Shown here piece after piece: positions 7,373 to 14,836 of a DNA stretch of 20,928 bases. Source of the stretch: DASVXQ01 sp036392615 (GTDB lineage: Bacteria; Actinomycetota; CALGFH01); contig DASVXQ010000368.1 in the NCBI GenBank assembly GCA_036392615.1, forward strand, positions 1 through 20,928. The letters run 5' to 3'. Position 1 is the first letter of the stretch; each line of letters starts with the position of its first letter. The position numbers and the translations under genes are program-made. Below the pieces are notes generated by a model. It searched no databases and had not been told where the DNA came from. It was given only the letters and a program-made list of their open reading frames with translations.

Positions 7373-8791
7373 CTACTTCCAGCCGGTGACGTCGAGGATC
7401 GTGCCGGCGCCGCTGATGTTGTGCTGGACGCTGACGTAGAAGTGCCGGCCGCTGGCGTCGAAGATGCCGCCGGTCCACTCCGCGGTCAGGTCGTTGAGGG
7501 TGCCGACGCGCACGCAGCCGTCGGACTGGAGGTCCGGGTCGGCGCCGTCCGGCAGGCAGTCCCACAGGTCGTTGTTGTGGGGGCCCTGGAGCGGCGTGTT
7601 GGTGGAGGCATCCTCGTGGATGATCCAGTTGCCCCTGCCCGGCTGGTAGGCGGCGTTGTCCGGCATGGCGAGCGCCGGGCTGCCCTGGACGAAGCGCCGC
7701 ACCTCCGGGACCGCGGTGTTGGCGGCGGCCTGCTGGATGGTGCCGTCACTGATGCAGACCGTCTCGCCCCAGAGCCGCTCGTCCTCGTTCCCGGTGTTGT
7801 TGCCGCAGAAGGCCACCTTTCCGGCCGCCTCGGCGCCACGGTCGACGTCGATGTCCTCGGGCCGGTAGTAGCCGGTCAGGTGCAGCGCCGCGGCCTGCGC
7901 GCGCAGGTCGGGGTCTGGCGCGGGTGGGATCGCGATCCAGGCGCCCTGGCCGAGCTCGGTGCCCTGGCCGAAGTCGCCGCCGCCGGCGCGCAGGCCGAAG
8001 AGCCTGCCGGCCACGGCGTAGGGCGACTGGCCGAGGCTGCTGACCGGGCCGGCGCCCGGGTCGCGCGGGGTGGCGGGGACGAACTTGAAGTACGCGCCGC
8101 CGCCGGCCCCGCCGCCGGGGCGGAGCTCGTCGCCGAAGTAGGTGACGCCGTTGGCGTAGATCGCCAGGCCCTCGAACGACAGGCGCCCGAGCGCCGCCCG
8201 GGCGACCAGGTTGCCCGCGCCGCTGCCGCCGCTGAAGGTGCCGGTGGCACGGTCCAGGGTCACGCCGGTGGTGTGCAGCGGGTCGATCAGCTCGTACACG
8301 CGCCCGCCGGCCGGCCCGCCGCCGGCCTCCTCGCCGAACAGGATGGTGCCCCAGGGGGTGGCGCGGACCGGGTCGCACTCGGTGGTGCCGGTCACGATGG
8401 TGGTCGAGGCACCGGTGGCGAGGTTGACCCGTACCAGGCCCGGGTCGGCGGTCCCCTGTTCGTTGCAGGCGATCAGCCACCTTGGGTTGCTGGCGTCCGG
8501 CCAGAAGGCCGACTGGTCGAGGTTGGGCGGCGCCGCCCCGGCGCTGACCACCCGGACCCGCAGGCTCCTGGCGACCGTTGCGAGGTCGCGCGGATCGGCC
8601 TGGGCCTGCTGCTTGGTGATCGAGCGGGTGGACGACGCCTCCAAGGGGCCGCTGACCCCGTAGAGCCTGCTCGACTGGTCCGCGAGCTGGCGCTGCACGA
8701 ACTGGCCGAAGTCGGTCCCCGCCGCCGCCACGCCCGCCGCCAGCGCGATCGCGCTGAAGACCGCGGCGAGGACCGCGATTCGCTTCCGCAT
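7373..8791 (-). CDS. Secreted PhoX/DUF839-family protein (putative alkaline phosphatase)
   Basis: 472 residues from ATG 8791, with AGGAGG about 10 nt upstream. The N-terminus MRKRIAVLAAVFSAIALAAG followed by VAAAG is a Sec-type signal peptide with a likely cut near residue 24; there is no clear twin-arginine motif. PhoX-type landmarks are present: a Cys shortly before the TPWGT strand (C139, TPWGTILFGEE at 145-155), a YFGDE strand, RPEDIDVD, and FCGNNTGNEDE. In characterised PhoX these regions form the Fe/Ca-binding beta-propeller active site. It is shorter than typical PhoX (often around 600 residues), so phosphatase activity is not certain. It is co-directional with the amidohydrolase, with about 100 bp between, and could be read with it or separately. 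Confidence 0.8.
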   Translation of the reverse strand: MRKRIAVLAAVFSAIALAAGVAAAGTDFGQFVQRQLADQSSRLYGVSGPLEASSTRSITKQQAQADPRDLATVARSLRVRVVSAGAAPPNLDQSAFWPDASNPRWLIACNEQGTADPGLVRVNLATGASTTIVTGTTECDPVRATPWGTILFGEEAGGGPAGGRVYELIDPLHTTGVTLDRATGTFSGGSGAGNLVARAALGRLSFEGLAIYANGVTYFGDELRPGGGAGGGAYFKFVPATPRDPGAGPVSSLGQSPYAVAGRLFGLRAGGGDFGQGTELGQGAWIAIPPAPDPDLRAQAAALHLTGYYRPEDIDVDRGAEAAGKVAFCGNNTGNEDERLWGETVCISDGTIQQAAANTAVPEVRRFVQGSPALAMPDNAAYQPGRGNWIIHEDASTNTPLQGPHNNDLWDCLPDGADPDLQSDGCVRVGTLNDLTAEWTGGIFDASGRHFYVSVQHNISGAGTILDVTGWK

Positions 8792-8862
8792 CGGTTCCGT
8801 TCCTCCTCTGGCACCTGGTGGTTACCGGAGGAGACGCTCGGCTACGCGGGTGTCCGTTTCGT

Positions 8863-8882
8863 GAGCGGGCGGTGAACCGCTC
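8863..8882 (-). terminator. Hairpin downstream of the amidohydrolase gene
   Basis: GAGCGG (8863-8868) and CCGCTC (8877-8882) form a 6-bp stem with an 8-nt loop just after the amidohydrolase stop codon on the minus strand. There is no U-tract. It may partly separate the amidohydrolase from the downstream PhoX-like gene. Confidence 0.35.
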
Positions 8883-8892
8883 GCGGCGGGCG

Positions 8893-10284
8893 TCAGGCAG
8901 GATGGCGGGGGACGTAGGTGCCGTGCGAGGGCGAGCCGACGATCTTGCCGTCCCGCATGACCACCTCGCCCCGCACGATGGTGCAGACCGGCCAGCCCTT
9001 CAGGTTCCAGCCGTCGTACAGGCCCCAGTCGGCGGCGGACTGCATGTACTCCGGGGTGACCACCCGTTCCTGCTCGAGATCGACCAGTGCGAAGTCGGCG
9101 TCGGAGCCGACCCGGATGGCGCCCTTGCGCGGCCAGATGCCGTAGGTCCGCGCGTTGTTGCGGGTCAGGATGGCCGAGAGCTGCTCCAGCGAGAGGCGGC
9201 CCTTGTGGTAGCCCTCGCTGAGCATGATCGGCAGCAGCATCCCCATGCCGGGGAAGCCCGGCACGGCGTCCCAGATGGAGCTCCTCACCTTGTCGGCCTT
9301 TGGCACCACCGTCGAGTGGTCCGAGCCGAGGCAGCTGACCGTGCCGTCGCGCAGCCCCTCCCAGAGCAGCTCCTGGCTGCGCTCGTCGCGCAGCGGCGGG
9401 TTGACCTTGCCGAGGCTGCCGACCTTGTCGTTGTCGTATTTGGTGAGCACCAGGTAGTGCGGGCAGGTCTCGGCGATCACGTCGACGCCCTCGGCCTGCG
9501 CGTCGCGCACCCACTGCACGCCCCGGCCGATGGTCATGTGGACGATGTAGAGGCGCGAGCCGGTCTCCTTGCAGTACCAGATGGCGCGGCGGGTCGCCTC
9601 CTCCTCGGCGAGGTCGGGGCGGGCGTCCGTCCAGGCCTTGAGGTCGTCGCGGCCGGCCTCGATGTAGCGCGACTTGAGGTTGTGGATGATCGACATGTTC
9701 TCGGCGTGGACCATCGCCATCGCCGGGCGGCCGATCTGCCTGACGGTGCGCAGCCCGTCGAGGAACTGGGCGTCGTCGACCGCCAGGATGCCGAACACCG
9801 CGGCCTCGTCGCGGGTGTAGGCCATGTAGAACTTGTAGGAGCAGATGCCGCACTCGCGCGCCATCCGCGGCAGCTCCTCGATCTGCTTGCTGGTGCCGAT
9901 CACCGCGCCGAAGGCGGCGTCGATCAGCGAGCGCTCCTCCACCGCGCGCCTCGCCCAGGGGAAGTAGTCGAGGAACGACACCGAGGCGTCCTCGCGGTTC
10001 AGCAGCGTCGGGATCATGGTGGTGACCCCGCCGACGGCCGCGTTGCGGGTCTCGGTCTCGACGTTGACGTCGAACGGGTCCTGGAAGGTCTGGAGGTGCA
10101 CGTGCGGGTCGATGATCCCGGGGAAGACGTGCAGCCCGTCGGCCTCGATCACCCGGTCGCCCGACAGCGTGCCCGGCGCGCCGATGGCGGCGATGGTGCC
10201 GCCGGACGCGGCCACGTCCGCCTGGACCACCCCGTCAGGGAAGACGACCTGTCCACCGCTGATCACCAAGTCGACGTCGCTCAA
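8893..10284 (-). CDS. Cyclic-amide hydrolase (hydantoinase/dihydropyrimidinase/allantoinase family)
   Basis: 463 residues if started at TTG 10284. AGGAG (10298-10294) lies 9 nt before this TTG but directly abuts the alternative GTG at 10293, so the TTG is favoured; the protein then begins MSDVDLVISGG, as relatives do. The full binuclear-metal set of the amidohydrolase superfamily is seen: HVH (H61, H63) in GIIDPHVHLQ, the carbamylatable lysine K151 in YKFYMAY, H193 in VHAEN, H249 in VHMT and D322 in GSDHS. It hydrolyses a ring amide, opening a hydantoin, dihydropyrimidine or allantoin-type ring to an N-carbamoyl product. The exact substrate cannot be read from sequence. It follows the aminotransferase by 46 bp on the same strand and is probably in its operon. 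Confidence 0.9.
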   Translation of the reverse strand: MSDVDLVISGGQVVFPDGVVQADVAASGGTIAAIGAPGTLSGDRVIEADGLHVFPGIIDPHVHLQTFQDPFDVNVETETRNAAVGGVTTMIPTLLNREDASVSFLDYFPWARRAVEERSLIDAAFGAVIGTSKQIEELPRMARECGICSYKFYMAYTRDEAAVFGILAVDDAQFLDGLRTVRQIGRPAMAMVHAENMSIIHNLKSRYIEAGRDDLKAWTDARPDLAEEEATRRAIWYCKETGSRLYIVHMTIGRGVQWVRDAQAEGVDVIAETCPHYLVLTKYDNDKVGSLGKVNPPLRDERSQELLWEGLRDGTVSCLGSDHSTVVPKADKVRSSIWDAVPGFPGMGMLLPIMLSEGYHKGRLSLEQLSAILTRNNARTYGIWPRKGAIRVGSDADFALVDLEQERVVTPEYMQSAADWGLYDGWNLKGWPVCTIVRGEVVMRDGKIVGSPSHGTYVPRHPA

Positions 10285-10330
10285 GGGGCCCACTCCTCGT
10301 GTGCTGGGGGCTGTGCGGGGTGGTGACGGC

Positions 10331-11602
10331 TCAGGCGGGGCGCGCGCTGACCTCGTCCAGTGCCTTGCGGAGCCCGTCGGCGAGCTCGCCGAGCTCCTCG
10401 GTGGTGATCACCAGCGGCGGGGAGACGTGCAGGGCGCCGGTCGCCAGCGTGCGGGTCAGCACGCCTCCGCCTCGGGCGGCGGCGACCGCGCGGACCGGCA
10501 GGGAAGCGTCCCCGGCGATCCTGGCCGGGTCGATCTGCACCGCCGCGAGCGCGCCCTCGGCGGCCCGCACCTCGGTGACCAGCTCGTGGTCGGCCAGCGG
10601 GCGCAGCGCCTCGGCCAGGTCGAGCTCCAGCGTCCTGGCGCGGCCGATCAGGCCCTCGCGCTCGAGGATGTCGAGGTTGGCGAGCGCGGCGGCCGCCACG
10701 GTCGCGTGCCCCGAGTAGGTGTAGCCGTGGCGCCACATGCCCACGGTGCCGTCGAAGAACGGCTCGGCCACGTGGCCCGAGGCGATCACCGCGCCGAGCG
10801 GGAGGTAGCCCGAGGTGATGCCCTTGGCGCAGACGATCAGGTCGGGGTCGAGCGAGAAGCGCTCGCTGGCGAACCAGGCGCCGACCCGGCCGAAGCCGGT
10901 GACCACCTCGTCGGCGACGAACAGCACGCCGAACTCGCGGCAGATCTCGCGCGTCTTGGCCAGGTAGCCGGGCGGGGCGTGGAACACGCCGCCGGCGCCG
11001 ATCACCGGCTCGCAGAAGAAGGCGGCCACGCGCTCCGGACCGAGCCGGCTGATCAGCTCGGCGAGCGCGTCGGAGGAGTCCCAGGCGACCGTGTCGACGC
11101 CCTCCATCAGCGGGGCGCCGTAGCCCTGCCGGTTCGCGTCGATGCCGGCCAGGCTGGTGCCGGCCAGGTGCATGCCGTGGTAGGCGCCGGTGCGGCTGAC
11201 CACCACCGAGCGCTCGTGCTCGCCCCTGGCCTGCCAGTAGCGGCGGGCGAGCTTGACCGCGGTGTCGATCGAGTCCGAGCCGCCGCTGGTGAGGAACACC
11301 TTGGCGTCGTCCATCGGCGCGAAGCCGGCGATCCGCTCGGCGAGCTCGAGTACCGGCCGGTTGGCGAAGTCGCCGAAGGTCGAGTACGCCTCCAGCCGCT
11401 GCATCTGCGCCGCGGCCGCGTCGGCGATCTCGCGCCGGCCGTGGCCGACGTTGCAGTACCAGAGGCTGGCGGTCGCGTCGACATAACGGCGCCCGGCGGT
11501 GTCGTAGACGTGGGCCCCCTCGGCGCGATCGATGACCAGCTCACCGTTGGCGGTGATCGCTCGCATGTCGGCGAACGGGTGCCAGAATCGCTGCTCGGTC
11601 AT
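10331..11602 (-). CDS. Class III PLP-dependent omega-aminotransferase
   Basis: 423 residues from ATG 11602. An upstream GTG at 11632 is in frame but has no Shine-Dalgarno and would overlap the predicted promoter. The N-terminus FWHPFADM and the glycine-rich SGGSDSIDTAVKLAR (about 106-120) are typical of beta-alanine/omega-amino acid:pyruvate transaminases. The fold-type I core has D231 in DEVVTGFGR, which contacts the pyridine nitrogen, and the Schiff-base lysine K260 in CAKGITSGYLPLG. It moves the amino group of an omega-amino acid or amine to pyruvate or a similar acceptor, giving a semialdehyde. Gene order suggests it acts on a product of the neighbouring amidohydrolase route, though a separate N-carbamoyl amidase would be needed and none is visible. 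The transcript is predicted to be leaderless. Confidence 0.9.
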   Translation of the reverse strand: MTEQRFWHPFADMRAITANGELVIDRAEGAHVYDTAGRRYVDATASLWYCNVGHGRREIADAAAAQMQRLEAYSTFGDFANRPVLELAERIAGFAPMDDAKVFLTSGGSDSIDTAVKLARRYWQARGEHERSVVVSRTGAYHGMHLAGTSLAGIDANRQGYGAPLMEGVDTVAWDSSDALAELISRLGPERVAAFFCEPVIGAGGVFHAPPGYLAKTREICREFGVLFVADEVVTGFGRVGAWFASERFSLDPDLIVCAKGITSGYLPLGAVIASGHVAEPFFDGTVGMWRHGYTYSGHATVAAAALANLDILEREGLIGRARTLELDLAEALRPLADHELVTEVRAAEGALAAVQIDPARIAGDASLPVRAVAAARGGGVLTRTLATGALHVSPPLVITTEELGELADGLRKALDEVSARPA

Positions 11603-11608
11603 GGTCCG

Positions 11609-11637
11609 ATCCTGAGAACTTCTCTCACCCACGTCAA
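11609..11637 (-). promoter_or_regulatory. Predicted promoter of the aminotransferase-amidohydrolase operon
   Basis: Read on the minus strand, -35 TTGACG (11637-11632), a 17-nt spacer and -10 CAGGAT (11614-11609) lie 6 nt before the ATG at 11602. Transcription would start at or next to the A of the start codon, giving a leaderless mRNA, which is common in actinomycetes. The spacer contains most of the palindrome GAGAACTTCTC (11614-11624). Confidence 0.6.
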
Positions 11638-11640
11638 CAA

Positions 11641-11764
11641 GGTTTCATGATGTGGAATCGACCGCCACTGGCTGGCGCAGCGTGCCGTGCGCCCGGAGGG
11701 CATGCCGCCGGCCGCGGAGGCCACCGGCCGCCGGCCGCGGAGGTAGCTCTCGCATCATGAAACC
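11641..11764. promoter_or_regulatory. Two inverted copies of a 12-bp element at divergent promoters
   Basis: GGTTTCATGATG (11641-11652) and its exact reverse complement CATCATGAAACC (11753-11764) are 100 bp apart. Each reads CATCATGAAACC towards its own gene and ends 3 nt (minus side) or 4 nt (plus side) before the predicted -35 box. The core TCATGA is itself palindromic. The arrangement fits binding sites of one regulator acting on both operons, more like an activator touching RNA polymerase than a repressor covering the start. No regulator gene lies next to it, so the binding protein is unknown. Confidence 0.65.
11704..11743. repeat. 17-bp direct repeat in the divergent intergenic region
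   Basis: GCCGCCGGCCGCGGAGG occurs at 11704-11720 and again at 11727-11743, a 23-bp period, between the two copies of the 12-bp element. It contains GC-rich palindromic parts. It could be part of a cooperative binding region or a local duplication; nothing in it codes for protein. Confidence 0.6.
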
Positions 11765-11768
11765 AGGA

Positions 11769-11797
11769 TTCGCCTGGCAAGAATTACATGCTAGGCT
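11769..11797 (+). promoter_or_regulatory. Predicted promoter of the Mo-hydroxylase operon
   Basis: -35 TTCGCC (11769-11774), a 17-nt spacer and -10 TAGGCT (11792-11797), a form typical of actinomycete promoters. The start site would be near 11803-11805, leaving a leader of about 83 nt before the CoxG-like gene. It mirrors the minus-strand promoter in spacing and in its distance from the 12-bp element. Confidence 0.6.
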
Positions 11798-11800
11798 CGT

Positions 11801-11868
11801 GCCACCAGCGAGTGCGCGCCCACCCCTTTCGGCTGGTCAGACGCGGCTGGTGGCAGGACTGACCGAAA
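11801..11868 (+). promoter_or_regulatory. Leader of the Mo-hydroxylase operon with competing hairpins
   Basis: GCCACCAGC (11801-11809) can pair perfectly with GCTGGTGGC (11846-11854). GGTCAG (11835-11840) can pair with CTGACC (11859-11864), extended by TTTC (11827-11830) with GAAA (11865-11868) across a bulge. The two pairings interleave, so they are mutually exclusive or form a pseudoknot. A second GCTGGT at 11832-11837 competes for ACCAGC. The predicted start site falls at the edge of the first arm, so some of this may act as DNA rather than RNA. No known riboswitch class was recognised. Confidence 0.35.
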
Positions 11869-11886
11869 CGCACCGAGAGGACTGGC

Positions 11887-12354
11887 ATGGAATTCAGGCG
11901 TACGGCGCGGCTCTCCGCGCCACTCGAGCAGGTCTGGGCGCTGGTCGACGACATCCCCACGGTCGCTGGCTGCATCCCCGGCGTCCACGACCTCGAGATG
12001 CGCGGCGAGCGCGAGTTCGACTGCGTGGTCAGCCAGCGCGTCGGCTCCGTCAAGTCGAACTTCACCCTCCACACCGTGGTCGGCGACGTCGAACCGCGCA
12101 AGCGCCTGGCGCTGGAGAGCCAGGGCCAGGACCGCGCGCTCGGCTCCAACGTCAAGGCCAACCTCCAGTTCGGGCTGGACGACAAGGGCGAGGAGACCGA
12201 GGTCGACATCGTCGCCGACTTCCAGGTCACCGGCCGCATCGCCACCTTCGGGCACCGGATCATCTCGGCCAAGGCCGAGCAGGTCGTCATGGAGGCCCTG
12301 CGCAACGTGGACAAGCTGCTCAGCGGGCGGCGCTCCGCGTCGAGCGAGGGCTGA
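11887..12354 (+). CDS. coxG: CoxG-like SRPBCC-family protein
   Basis: 155 residues from ATG 11887, with AGAGGA a few bases upstream. It begins MEFRRTARLSAPLEQVWALVDD and continues PTVAGCIPGVHDLE, the N-terminal signature of CoxG/carbon monoxide dehydrogenase subunit G proteins (SRPBCC, START-like helix-grip fold), which form a hydrophobic ligand cavity. CoxG proteins accompany molybdenum hydroxylases and are implicated in membrane attachment or in delivering a quinone or lipid-like partner. There is no C-terminal membrane helix here, so it looks like the short soluble type. It is first gene of the operon, 43 bp before the large subunit. The CoxG name does not imply CO oxidation, because the large subunit lacks the CO dehydrogenase active-site motif. 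Confidence 0.85.
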   Translation: MEFRRTARLSAPLEQVWALVDDIPTVAGCIPGVHDLEMRGEREFDCVVSQRVGSVKSNFTLHTVVGDVEPRKRLALESQGQDRALGSNVKANLQFGLDDKGEETEVDIVADFQVTGRIATFGHRIISAKAEQVVMEALRNVDKLLSGRRSASSEG

Positions 12355-12397
12355 CCGCCGCCGAAGCTCCGGCTGCCGCACCCAAGGGGGGTTCGCG

Positions 12398-14836
12398 ATG
12401 ACCCAGGTGATCTCGGATACGACCTCGACCGCGCGGGAGTTCACCCACGTCGGCGCCGGCTACGCCGGGCTGACCAACGTGGAGCTGGCGCTCGGCAAGG
12501 GCACCTTCGTCAGCGACGTGGAGCTGCCCGGGATGGCGCACGTGGCCATCCTGCGCAGCCCCCACGCGCACGCGCGGATCGTCTCGATCGACACCTCCGC
12601 CGCCGAGGCGGTCGAGGGCGTGATCGAGGTGATGACCGGCGAGGAGGCGCGCTCGGCCATGCGGCCGATCCCCGAAGCCTGGAACACCAAGGAGATCGGC
12701 GCCAAGGGGGTCCACTGGTACCCGCTCACGCCGGACCGCGCCCGCTACGTCGGCGAGGCGATCGCCGCGGTGGTGGCCGAGGACAAGTACACCGCCAACC
12801 GCGCCCGCGACCTCATCGAGGTCGAGTGGGAGCCGCTGCCGGCGGTCACCGACCCGGAGCGCGCGCTGGAGCCCGGCTGGCCGCTGGTCGAGCCGGAGTG
12901 GGGTGACAACCTGCTGATCAGCCGCGACTGGCGCGCCGGCGACGTGGAGGCGGCGCTGGGGCGCGCCACCCGGGTGGCCAGCGGGGTGGTGCGCTCCGGG
13001 CGCATCACCGGCGTGCCGCTGGAGCCGCGCGGCGTGGTGGCCGCCTGGGACCACTTCCACCAGCAGCTCACCTTCTGGGAGTCGACCCAGAACCCGCACC
13101 CGCTGCGCACCTTCCTGGCCGAGACGCTGGGCATGCCGGAGAACCGCATCCGGGTGATCCAGCCGCGGGTCGGCGGCGCCTTCGGCCTCAAGCAGCCGCC
13201 ATTCCAGGAGGAGCCCCTGCTGGCCTACCTGGCGCGGAAGCTCCGCCGGCCGGTGAAGTGGATCGAGGAGCGCGACGAGAACTTCCAGGCCACCGGCCAC
13301 TCGCGCGACGTGAAGTTCTACTACGACGTGGCCTTCGACGACGCCGGCGTGGTCGACGCCATCGACATCCGGGTGATCGCCGACGTGGGCGCGCCCACCG
13401 CGCTGCTCGGCTGGGGCCAGTCGTTCGTCACCGGCTACTGCCTGCCGGCCTGCTACAAGATCCCCAACGCGCGCATCCAGCTGTCGGTGGTGGTCACCAA
13501 CAAGTGCCCCTGGAACGCCTACCGGGGCTTCGGCAAGGACTCGGCCTCGTTCCTGATGGACCGGGTGATGGACCGGGTCGCGCGCGACACCGGCGTGGAC
13601 CGCGCCGAGGTGCGGCTGCGCAACTTCATCCCGCCCGACGAGTTCCCCTACCCGCAGCCGACCGGCGCGGTGCTCGACAGCGGCAACTACCACGGCACCA
13701 TGCGCAAGGTCCTGGAGATGGTCGACTACGAGGGCTTCCCGGCGCTGCAGGCGCGGGCCAGGGCGCAGGGCCGCCGCATCGGGCTGGGCATCGGCCAGGA
13801 GCTGACCCCCGAGGGCTGCGCCATGCCAGGGGCGGTGATGATCTCCGCCTACGACAGCGCCACCGTGCGGGTGGCTCCCTCCGGCGAGGTGACCGTGCTG
13901 ACCGGCGTGACCTCGCCGGGCTGCGGCAACGAGACCGCCATGGCGCAGATCGCCGCCGAGTACCTCGGCTGCGAGTTCGAGCGCGTCAAGGTCGTCCAGG
14001 GCGACACCGAGCTGTGCCCCTACGGGCTCGGCAACTACAGCTCGCGGTCGACGATGTACGGCGGTTCCGCCACCCAGAAGGCCGCCGTGGAGCTGCGCGA
14101 GAAGCTCTTCCGCGTGGCCGGCAAGATGCTGGAGGCCGACCCCGAGGACATCGACGCCCGCAACGGCAGGATCTTCGTCAAGGGCGCGCCCGGCTCGTCG
14201 GTCGGCTTCGACGAGGTGGTCAACCAGATCTACCGGTTCCCCTTCCGTGAGTTCGCCGAGGACGAGGAGCCGGGCCTGGAGGCGACCCGCTACTTCCGCA
14301 TGGGCAACGTCTACCACCAGCCCGAGAAGCAGGGCCGCTTCAGCAACTACCCGGCCTGGCCCAACGGCTCGGCCGCCTGCGTGGTCGAGGTCGACGAGGA
14401 GACCGGCTTCGTCAAGGTGCTGCGCTACTGCCTGGTCGACGACGCCGGGCGGCAGATCAACCCGAGGCTGGTGGCCGCCAACCTGCACGGCGGCATCACC
14501 CAGGGGATCGGCAGCGCGATGTTCGAGCAGATCGCCTACGGCGAGGACGGGCAGCTGCACACCGCCACGCTGATGGACTACACCATCCCCACCGCGGTGG
14601 AGATGCCGCTGTTCGAGCTCGGCCACCAGGAGACCCCATCGCCGTTCACCCCGCTTGGCATGAAGGGCGTGGGCGAGTCGGGCGTCGGCGCCACGCTCGG
14701 CGCGCTGTGCAGCGCCATCGAGAACGCCTTCCCCGAGCTCGACCTCGAGCTCAACGAGCTGATCCTGACACCGAACCGGGTGTGGAGGGCCCTGCGGGAC
14801 GCCCGCCGGGCCAGTGCCGCCGAGGGGGCCCGATGA
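12398..14836 (+). CDS. Molybdenum hydroxylase large (molybdopterin-binding) subunit, xanthine dehydrogenase family
   Basis: 812 residues, the usual length for separate large subunits. ATG at 12398 has a G-rich Shine-Dalgarno (AAGGGGGG). The N-terminal a/b-hammerhead domain (about 20-150) begins with TNVELALGKGTFVSDVELPGMAHVAILRSPHAHA in which the RSPHAHA motif is clear. The Mo-pterin domain follows, with GGAFGLKQ, AYRGFGK (A374-K380) as the loop opposite the Mo site, and GVGESG near the C-terminus, where E760 is the expected catalytic base. AYRGFGK differs from form I CO dehydrogenase (AYxCSFR) and from the AYRGAGR form. The enzyme should hydroxylate a heterocycle, aldehyde or similar substrate using water. 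It overlaps the FAD subunit by 4 bp (ATGA). No XdhC/CoxF-type maturation gene is in the window. Confidence 0.93.
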   Translation: MTQVISDTTSTAREFTHVGAGYAGLTNVELALGKGTFVSDVELPGMAHVAILRSPHAHARIVSIDTSAAEAVEGVIEVMTGEEARSAMRPIPEAWNTKEIGAKGVHWYPLTPDRARYVGEAIAAVVAEDKYTANRARDLIEVEWEPLPAVTDPERALEPGWPLVEPEWGDNLLISRDWRAGDVEAALGRATRVASGVVRSGRITGVPLEPRGVVAAWDHFHQQLTFWESTQNPHPLRTFLAETLGMPENRIRVIQPRVGGAFGLKQPPFQEEPLLAYLARKLRRPVKWIEERDENFQATGHSRDVKFYYDVAFDDAGVVDAIDIRVIADVGAPTALLGWGQSFVTGYCLPACYKIPNARIQLSVVVTNKCPWNAYRGFGKDSASFLMDRVMDRVARDTGVDRAEVRLRNFIPPDEFPYPQPTGAVLDSGNYHGTMRKVLEMVDYEGFPALQARARAQGRRIGLGIGQELTPEGCAMPGAVMISAYDSATVRVAPSGEVTVLTGVTSPGCGNETAMAQIAAEYLGCEFERVKVVQGDTELCPYGLGNYSSRSTMYGGSATQKAAVELREKLFRVAGKMLEADPEDIDARNGRIFVKGAPGSSVGFDEVVNQIYRFPFREFAEDEEPGLEATRYFRMGNVYHQPEKQGRFSNYPAWPNGSAACVVEVDEETGFVKVLRYCLVDDAGRQINPRLVAANLHGGITQGIGSAMFEQIAYGEDGQLHTATLMDYTIPTAVEMPLFELGHQETPSPFTPLGMKGVGESGVGATLGALCSAIENAFPELDLELNELILTPNRVWRALRDARRASAAEGAR

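Noticed and set aside
5642..8875. 1077-codon open frame on the plus strand across the antiporter and PhoX-like genes
   Set aside because: Arg/Gly/Pro-rich shadow frame; both underlying genes are clear in other frames.
12320..14626. 768-codon open frame on the minus strand opposite the Mo-hydroxylase large subunit
   Set aside because: Low-complexity His/Arg/Gly-rich translation typical of an antisense shadow in GC-rich DNA; the plus strand has a full family match.
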